Below, one piece after another: positions 57,102 to 64,000 of a DNA stretch of 64,000 nucleotides (position 1 is the first letter of the stretch; every line of letters begins with the position of its first letter). Source of the DNA: Polychytrium aggregatum (taxonomy: Eukaryota; Chytridiomycota; Chytridiomycetes; Polychytriales); NCBI RefSeq assembly GCF_025602895.1, contig NW_026516211.1, positions 62,001-126,000 on the forward strand, read 5' to 3'. A model generated the notes under the pieces. The model was not told the origin of the DNA. It did not search any database and saw nothing but the letters and a program-made list of their open reading frames with translations. The translations under genes were made by a program, and so were the position numbers.

Positions 57102-58068
57102 GTGCGAGGGAGAGGGAGGGAAGCAATGGCTTCGAAAAGAGTTCGGTGACCTACGTGTGAAAATAGGTGTATCTGGGAGGGTTTGGTGTTGGGCGTGTTA
57201 CTTGGAGGATTCGCGTTCGATGAGACGACAGCAGCACCCGCACTGTGGGATGCAAATCGATACCTAACGGTTCGATAAGGATTTCGCGGTTGAGGAGCAG
57301 TTGAAGCTGAGGCAGGGCCTCGCGAAGATGGCGGGTGTTGGCAGTCACCCGCCCGTCCGTTCATTCACTCAGCCTTGCCGGCTGGGCTTACTCTCGGTCC
57401 CATGACGTTGTCGATCAGACCTCAATCAGCTCAGCTCGGATCCTGGGACGCCAAGACGGTACAGCGAACCCAGCGATCCCGCCATGCTTGTCTTCACACA
57501 GAGACATGAATGGAATCATCCCGGTGCCCGGGCAGACGGGCTATCCAAGATTGCACATCACATTGTGCCTCGAGAGGCAGGATCGCTTTGGTTTTTGTTT
57601 TCAGGGACTATATTCAATGACGGTGAACGGAACTCTGGACGCGGAGATGAAACCCAGCATCTCGCCGACAGAGCCAGACGGGGTCGCTTTAGTTTTTGGT
57701 TTGGTTTCGTTTGGCTTCGTTCGTGGGAACGGATGATTGAGGGTGGGACCTCGAGTATATGAGGGAAGTACGTAAGGTGGGGAGAGAAGGCACAAACACG
57801 AGGTGAAGAGGGGAGAGGATTAAGACTCACTCAGAGTCAATATCGTATCCAACTTTGGGGGCGTGGTCTATCGCGGAGCATCAAGAACAGGAGACTGCAG
57901 CGACGGAGAAGGATCACTTGTAGGACGATAACGAGCGGCCTATACAGCCGTAAAGGGCAATGGGAGACTGTGTCTTTTCTGGAACGTGGATTAGGGCCTC
58001 GAGGCGGTGTCTGGCAGCCAACACACCACAGCTCGCACTTTGTCGACAAAATCTGCGTCCTCTACGTA
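57102..58068. other. Intergenic stretch
   Basis: About 970 bp between the Dpy-30 gene start and the hydrolase stop. Plus-strand frames here are Gly/Arg/Phe-rich and lack coding character. I see nothing further in it. Confidence 0.5.
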
Positions 58069-59874
58069 TTACTGCAGAGCCTTTTGGAACTGGGAAGAGC
58101 TGTAGACACACGTCGCCGAGTGAGGGCAGTTCACCTCTTGGACGGACTGGCTCGAAGTCGACGCGGGGTACAGCTGTCGCATGTACGAGAACCAAATCAG
58201 ACCGCGATCAAGCCGAGTCTTGCCGGTCATGTTGGCCTCGCAACTGGTATCGAGGTTGGAGTCGACGGTGGTGTCCTTGGAGCCGTAGATGTAAGTAATG
58301 GTCTGCTTGGGGAGCTGGGCACGAACACGCACGGCTCCGGCTCGGGTCACATAGCTTGGATCGCTGGAGTCGCCCTCAAGGCCGTATTTATCGGTGTTGA
58401 AGTCAGGGCAGGTGGAGATTTGCTGGCTGGTCGGGCTGGAGTAGTCGGCCTGCTGGATTTTGCAGTTCGAGGCACTTGGACAAATGCTGGGCCGCTGACT
58501 GACGAGCGTGGTCTTGGGACGGATTGTGTCGAGGTACATGTAGGTTCCTGGGCTGGACACGATGTAGCGGACGCTGATACCAAGGCCGGCAGATGTTCCG
58601 ATCGTGGTGGCGCCGGCGTAGCGTTGGAGCACCTGAGCGCCGGCCGAGTGGCCGACAAAGGCAAGTGTCCGCAGGTTCGGGAATGATTTCTTGGTGAGCT
58701 GGGCGAGAGTATCCAGAATATCGTACGAGTAAATGCTGTCGTCGTTGGAGGCGCTCTGGCCGGAGATCCAGGTGTTGGCGGAGCTGAAGGTCAGGGGGTT
58801 GGACGGGAGAGGACTGGGGGTGAACTGGGCATCCTTGGTGTAAAAGTGTGGACCCAGCACAACGACACTGGAGCTGGCAAAGAGCTTGGCCACGGTCTGG
58901 ACGGTCGAAAGCGAGTCACCGGCAACGCCGTGGAGGACCAAGACGGCCTTGGTGACGGCTGTGCCCGAGGTCGCTGTGGTATAGTAGACGACATTGTATC
59001 CACCGATCTGCATGGTCTTTTGGACGACCTTGGGCTTTGATGCACGGGTGGACGGCTGGGTACTGTCGCTGCTGGTATCGGGAGTGTCGTTGCTGGCATC
59101 GGGAGTGTCGTTGATGATATCGTCATCGGTGATAGCTTCGTCGTCGGTGTTGACAATTTCATCGTTGATGGCTTCGTTCTTGATGGTTTCGTCGTCGTCG
59201 TCGTCGTGGTTATGGTCGTCATCGTCGTCGTGGTTGCGGTCGTCATCGTCGTCGTGGTCATGGTCTTCTTCTTCTTCTTCCTCCTCTTCGGCGCCATTAG
59301 CAGCGGTACTGTCGTCGTGGTGCTTGGCCGATTTGGGGACTCGGCGCTGGAGGCGCTGTTGGATTCCCAGGCGAGCCAAGCCCTGCACTGCATGCTGCGG
59401 CACACACTGGTTGGAGAGACACTGGGCAATGATTCACTGTGAGTACCACGCGAGTCAACTCAGCACCACTGTCGACTATTTGGGCGGCAGGATACAGCCG
59501 AGCGTCCCCTTCTCCAGACCATGTGCGCATTCCCAGGCTTGCGGGACAGAGACTTACATCGTAGTATTCGGAAACAGCGCATCCAGGCGTGCCGGCGTCG
59601 GAGCAGCACAGGTTGTGAACGGGATCCCAGCGGTTCCCGCCGAAGCATACACAGGCATCCGCCTGTCATTGGGCCAGGAAGCAGCGTCAGCAACGCACTG
59701 CGAGCAAAGTGGATGCGAGCCACACCTAACGACGACCGGTACTCCTTGTCCCCACCCCAAGATACATACGCTGCGGACCGAGTCGGACGGACAGGCAACG
59801 GCGATGGGCGAGGCCGAGCCCAGGGACGCAGCAGCCCCAAGGAGGACGGCGAGACAGATCCAGCGGGAGCGCAT
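58069..59874 (-). CDS. Secreted alpha/beta-hydrolase with Cys-rich head and His/Asp-rich linker
   Basis: Three exons close in frame to 520 residues: 59874-59770, 59662-59558 and 59421-58069. A signal peptide (MRSRWICLAVLLGAAASLGS) leads to a small Cys module spanning exons 2 and 3 (CVCFGGNRWDPVHNLCC...CLSNQCVPQ), then a striking acidic linker of Glu runs and HDHDDDDDRNHDDDD repeats. The catalytic domain has VLVLHGVAGDS near its start, the nucleophile elbow GHSAG at about residue 328, and disulfide-type Cys pairs. Substrate is not readable: lipase, cutinase-like and polyester depolymerase activities are possible. A CATAAAAG box on the minus strand at 59933-59940 sits about 60 bp upstream of the ATG. 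Confidence 0.75.
59164..59290 (-). repeat. Asp/His codon repeat in the hydrolase linker
   Basis: GTC/GTCATC-type triplet repeats (plus-strand orientation) encode Glu-rich and His-Asp-rich runs between the Cys module and the hydrolase fold. The triplet nature makes the tract prone to length change while keeping frame. His/Asp clusters of this kind bind divalent metal ions. Confidence 0.8.
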
Positions 59875-60224
59875 CACGGCAAGCAGCAGCGAAGGAGATG
59901 GTCGGCCTGGTTCATCTGTCGACACAAGCTGGCTTTTATGGGCGGGTGCCGCCCTTTCGTCTTTCGGGCGGCTTCGTGGTGTTGTCCCACGGGCGCACCC
60001 GGCTGGGGCACACAACGCCACGCCAATTTGCGCCTCGGCTGGCGCCTTGCTTTTTTTTCCTTCTGTCGCATCCCGGCGGTGTGCTTCCGGTGGTGTCAGC
60101 GACCTGCTTGCAGAACGACATCGCTGCCAACGAACCCGCTGCGGAGACGCGGGAGCGGGGTGGACTGCGGTGCGGTGGATGAGGAGGGACAGGCCGATCG
60201 GCACGATGGATGGGGAGGGACAGG

Positions 60225-60335
60225 CCGAGTCTGCTTTGAGTCTGCTGTCGAGTCTGTGGTTGAATCTGGCCGAGTCTGTGATTGAATCTGGCCGAGTCTG
60301 CTATTAATTCGACACAGACTCGACACAGACTCGAT
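60225..60335. repeat. Direct and inverted CGAGTCTGTG repeats
   Basis: CGAGTCTGTG occurs at 60249-60258 and 60271-60280, 22 bp apart, within the unit TTGAATCTGGC. Its reverse complement CACAGACTCG occurs at 60313-60322 and 60324-60333, 11 bp apart. The arms could pair into a hairpin around an AT-rich loop (CTATTAATTCG). They lie between two divergently transcribed secreted-enzyme genes. Confidence 0.85.
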
Positions 60336-61319
60336 GGCAAAGTCGATGACCAATCCAAGAAACAAGGATGGAAAGGGAAAGTGCTGATTCCGGGCGACAG
60401 CGGTGGTGGGCGATCCGAGGCCGTTGGCTCAGCCGTCGGGGGGAGATGTACGTCAGCCACATCCGAGGGCTTCCGGAGCGCTGTGTCTTGCAGCCGTGCA
60501 TTCTGGGCGGATGTGCTGCATCGATCTGTTGCTGCGTGGATATGTTTCGCGATAGTGATGGATGGGTTCGCGGATCGGCTCGTGGATCTGGCTGCTGTCG
60601 GACTGCGGTTTCCAGCACGACGTTGGGCGAACGAGGTTCGCAGTACACCACACTCGAGCCACTCCTTCCACACAAGCCAGACGCTGCCCTGCCCATGGCC
60701 CGCGCGAGCAGCATCATGGGGATGGATGCCGCCCAGCCCAGCAATCGCAAACCCGTGCTCTCGCCCGGCCCCGCACCGTGGTCGCTCTGCCGGTCATCCG
60801 CCACCGCATCGCCCGGGTTCGCGTCCACAGGCCAGGCCGGCTGACCTCGCACAGACGCACGGCCGACTGGCTCTTTCTCGTTTTACCGGCGTCCTTGTGG
60901 GCAGCTGCTCGTTTCCATCTGCTCCCCTCGTTTCGATCAGCCGCTGTTCCAGCTCGTCCACTGCTGTTCCTTTCCCGTCCGCGACGCACGGCCCACGACC
61001 ACGGCCTCACGTGCGTGGCTAACGGCCGTCACCTGACGGGTGTGTGTTCGGCCGCGGTCACGTTTCCTGCTCAGGCGCACAAGGGATCCTCGTGTGCGTG
61101 GCACTTGTGTGGGTGGTGGGGTGGGAAAGACCTTGCCCGCAGGTTCGCTGCGACCAACCGGTCCAATGCCGGCCGTTGCTGTTCTTTGCTGCCTGCAGCC
61201 GGCCCTTGCACGGCTTGGTCGTCTGCCCCCCGGTCCCAGGTTGTCGCCGGTCGCCTGAGCGCCGCGATCCACCCTCTGGTCGCGGACAAGATCATCTGAG
61301 GCCACCCCCCCTCCGCGGC

Positions 61320-61327
61320 TATAAGTA
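61320..61327 (+). promoter_or_regulatory. TATA box of the chitinase gene
   Basis: TATAAGTA within GC-rich sequence, 112 bp upstream of the chitinase ATG. It is followed by a C/T-rich leader with CCACCATCC before the start. Confidence 0.6.
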
Positions 61328-61431
61328 CCCGTCCGGCCCAGCCAAGTGTCCGCTTGCCAGGCTCCCTCCTCTGCTCGTTCCCCACCATCCGGCCCGAGAT
61401 AGCCGAGCGTACCCTCTCCTCTGCCGCACAA

Positions 61432-63272
61432 ATGAAGACTGCTACCCTCGCCGCTCTCCTCGGCTTCTCGGCCTCGGCCCTGGCCAACTATGTCGATGTC
61501 GTCAGTTACTGGGGTGCCCATCCCACCGCGGGCGAGCTTCCCCTGCGATCCTACTGCGACCTCAATGTCTACACCATCATCCACCTGTCCTTTATCGATC
61601 ACCTGTCTCCCGCCGGCTTCGATTCGGACATCACCCAGCGCAACATGACCGCCATCGCCCAGGATGTGCTGTACTGCCAGTCCAAGGGCATCCGCATCGG
61701 TATCTCCGTCGGCGGTGCTCTCGGCTCCGTTGCTGTCTCGAGCGACGCCACCGGTATCAGCATCGCCAACGATCTCTGGAACAACTTCCTGGCCGGCACT
61801 ACTCCCCTGAGCCAGCGCGCCATTCCCGGTGTCATCTTTGATGGCGTTGACTTTGATATCGAAGCCGGTGGAAGCGGCAACAACGGCTATGCCGCCATGA
61901 CCAACACCCTGCGATCCTACATCGTCGCCTCTGGTCGCGACATTTACATCTCTGCCGCTCCCCAGTGCCCGAGTAAGTAGCCCCAGACCCAATCGAACTG
62001 CCGGCCATGTGCAATGCGCTCTCCGATCTGCAATGCACAGTGCGATACGGCCTCTGTTGGATTGCATTCGCTTGCTCGTGCTGTCGCTCACCGATTCCGT
62101 CTTGTCGCGCGCGTCGCATCTCCCGCAGTTCCCGATGCCAACATGGACTACACCCTGAGAAACGGCTGGTTCGACTTTGTCGCAGTCCAGTTCTACTCGG
62201 CCCCTTGTGGTCTTGGCTTCAGCGGCTCGCCCAACGGCCCCAACTACGCTGACAACAGCTCCATCTGGGACCACGGCGCCGGCTCGTGGATGGCCCAGGT
62301 GCCCAACTGGCAGAACTGGAATGCCAAGCTCATGGTCGGCTTCCCTGCCTCCTCCAGCGCCGGCAACTACGGCGGTGGTGACATCCCCACGCTCCTGAAG
62401 CAGTACGTCCCCGGATGGCAGGCTCTCAACCCCACCGTCTTTGGTGGTCTGATGTGGTGGGATTGCTTCTGGGCTGGCACCACTCTGTCTGCCCAGTACC
62501 GCGCCTTTGCTCAGACCCTGGGTACCGTCGGCCCTCACCGTATCAGCACCCCTCAGACTACCGGCACCCGTGTCCTTCCTTCGACCTCGGCCACCCCGAC
62601 CTCGTCGCCCATCGTCGGTACCTGCGGTGGCGGCAACGTCGGTAACGGCATCTGCCCACAGGCTGGCATGTGCTGCAGCCCCTTCGGCAACTGCGGCACC
62701 GGCCCTGCTTACTGTGTTTCGTCGACCACCCTGACTACCCCCACCAGCACCACCACCACTACCACCACCACCACCACTACTACTCCCGTCAAGACTACCA
62801 CCACCACTACTACCACCACCACTTCCAAGCCTACCTCTACCACTACCCCCTCCAAGACTAGCACCACCACCACCACTACTACTACTACCCCTGCCAAGAC
62901 CACCACCACCACCACCACCACCTCGGCCTCGCCCAGCTCCACCAGCGTCCCTAACTGCGCCACCATCCAGTCTGGATTCCAGTGCCTGCAGAGCAACGTC
63001 CTGGGTGACTACATCCAGTGCGCCAATGGTATCACTTACTCCGGTGTCTGTGGCGCCGGCACCGTCTGCATCCAGTCGGGCACCTCCATCTACTGTGGCT
63101 TCAAGGTAGGCTGGTCTCCCTTGCACTCTGTTTGTCTGCCTGCTGCTCGGAATGCAATGACAAGCTGGCCCAATCGATCAGATGCCGCCAGTGTCGCCCT
63201 GGCAAGCGATCGATCAACTGTGCGCTAACCTTTCGTTCCCTGTCTCATTCCCTCGTTTCGTCACAGTCGTAA
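61432..63272 (+). CDS. Secreted GH18 class III chitinase with CBM18 and CBM19
   Basis: Three exons close in frame to 507 residues: 61432-61972, 62129-63105 and 63267-63272. A signal peptide (MKTATLAALLGFSASALA) is followed by a hevamine-type GH18 barrel with the catalytic motif DGVDFDIE (about residues 137-144, Glu144 acid/base). Further barrel strands are VAVQFYSAPCG and GGLMWWDCFW. After the barrel come a CBM18 hevein-like module (CGGGNVGNGICPQAG...CCSPFGNC), a long Thr-rich linker with Lys-Thr interruptions and a CBM19 module (CATIQSGFQCLQSN...YSGVCGAGTVC). The enzyme would cut chitin in the fungus's own wall or in prey or host. The last exon encodes only one Ser before the stop. Confidence 0.92.
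62735..62935 (+). repeat. ACC/ACT triplet repeat encoding the Thr-rich linker
   Basis: Near-perfect ACC/ACT codons with a few Lys, Pro and Ser codons make an O-glycosylation-type stalk between the CBM18 and CBM19 modules. On the minus strand it gives a spurious Val-rich frame. Confidence 0.88.
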
Positions 63273-63782
63273 ATTCTATGCCGTTACTGAATGAATGAGT
63301 GGATCCCGTCGTCGCACTTGTAACGAACAAACCTAATCAGAATGATATGTTGCTATCTGCGATCGCGGATCACCGTACCCTTACCAATTGTCTCAAGCCT
63401 GTGAAAAAAAAGTTCGAATATATATTCTGTGTGTCACCCTCATTCGCCGAGCATTGCGTTATGTGGGCGGTGGTGCATCGTCATCGCACCACCTGGACAG
63501 CGTATCGTTGTCTGGACGGCGAATCACGACAGTCCGCCTCTTTGGGTGATCGCAAATTGGCGCCGCTCATGGCCTCCGGCAATAATCATCATCGAGCTGC
63601 AGGCCCCCATCGCTTGATCTTTGGCCGTGTCATCGCTTGGGCAATTACCGTGCCCGAACGACAAACTCCCCCACCTGCTCTGATTGAATCTATCGCAGAC
63701 GAAGCTCCTCTGCACCGTCTCCGTTCGTTCGGTGTCAGCAAATCCAATCTCGAAACATCCACCACCCGCAACCACGCATCAG
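63273..63782. other. Intergenic 3' flank of the chitinase gene
   Basis: AT-richer sequence with an A-run at 63404-63412. No coding stretch is recognised on either strand. Confidence 0.45.
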
Positions 63783-64000
63783 CATGGCCGAGTACCCGCG
63801 ATTCATTTCAAACGGTCTGTCGCATCGATTCGATCCCGGCTTTGGCGCAATAGACTCTCCGGATATACAAAACAAAGCCCTGGTTGGTTTGGCTTTCGAT
63901 GGTGACTCACGCTTCTCGGCTACTCCGCGACAATAGTCCCCAAGAACAGCATCCTGTGGCGAGTGCATGCCCTCTACGTGACCAGGTGCTTCCGGCAATG
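63783..64000 (+). CDS. Possible 5' end of a gene running off the right edge
   Basis: An ATG at 63783 opens MAEYPRFISNGLSHRFDPGF and reads on for 50 residues to a stop at 63935. Another frame beyond the stop reads PKNSILWRVHALYVTRCFR to the window end. Both are protein-like, but joining them needs an intron of only about 35 bp. Weak call; no family is recognised. Confidence 0.22.

Larger units (their letters stand above)
59875..61431. promoter_or_regulatory. Divergent promoter region of hydrolase and chitinase
   Basis: 1.56 kb between the start codons of two secreted enzymes. It contains the hydrolase CATAAAAG box, GAGTCTG direct/inverted repeats near 60225-60335 and the chitinase TATA box at 61320. 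Open frames through it are repeat-driven and no gene is supported. Confidence 0.55.

Noticed and set aside
59994-60700. Several open frames on both strands between hydrolase and chitinase
   Set aside because: Composition is set by GAGTCTG repeats and GC-rich sequence; no frame shows a conserved motif.
60937-63126. 729-residue minus-strand frame over the chitinase gene
   Set aside because: Antisense of the chitinase exons and Thr-rich repeat; Gly/Val-rich without domains, and it crosses the chitinase introns.

Overview
The window is nuclear DNA of a zoosporic (chytrid-like) fungus. Genes are intron-rich, with short GT-AG introns of about 40-200 bp. Fungal wall enzymes (a Crh-type GH16 protein, a CBM18/CBM19 chitinase) and a fungal COX9-type subunit sit beside genes linked to flagella or centrosomes (a RIB43A-like tail, a Dpy-30-motif protein, an HMMR-like spindle protein). 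I can support about 16 protein-coding genes, one LINE remnant, one tiny retroposon tail and several simple repeats. I recognised no rRNA or tRNA.

Layout. 1-18.4 kb holds the 3' end of a RIB43A gene (+), a very large protein made of about nine RRM-like units (-), a GPI-anchored GH16 enzyme (+), a C2H2 transcription factor (-) and an HMMR-like coiled-coil protein (+). 19.0-33.0 kb is visibly less GC-rich. It carries two tandem paralogous genes (-) for giant surface proteins: signal peptide, right-handed beta-helix repeats, Cys-rich modules and several membrane spans. 33.2-35.2 kb holds a FABP-like lipid-binding protein (-) and a truncated non-LTR reverse transcriptase (+). A roughly 35-bp retroposon tail flanked by 15-bp target duplications lies directly before the next gene.

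35.3-45.3 kb is the most interesting part. A TIR/NB-ARC/TPR protein (an NLR architecture with about 24 TPR units) faces, tail to tail, a protein with a TKL-type kinase, the helical module that normally follows NACHT in fungal NACHT-WD40 proteins, and WD40 repeats. The NACHT ATPase itself is absent, so the kinase appears to stand in its place. Together they look like a candidate innate-immunity or non-self-recognition locus; this is inference from domain content.

45.5-64 kb carries a seven-helix receptor-like gene (-), MON1 (-, nine exons), an unassigned ORF (-), COX9 (-) divergent from RAD23 (+), the Dpy-30 protein (-), a secreted alpha/beta hydrolase (-) divergent from a GH18 chitinase (+), and a doubtful gene start at the right edge. 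Exon chains were derived by hand from reading frame, GT-AG sites and family similarity. Those quoted with exact exons close in frame.
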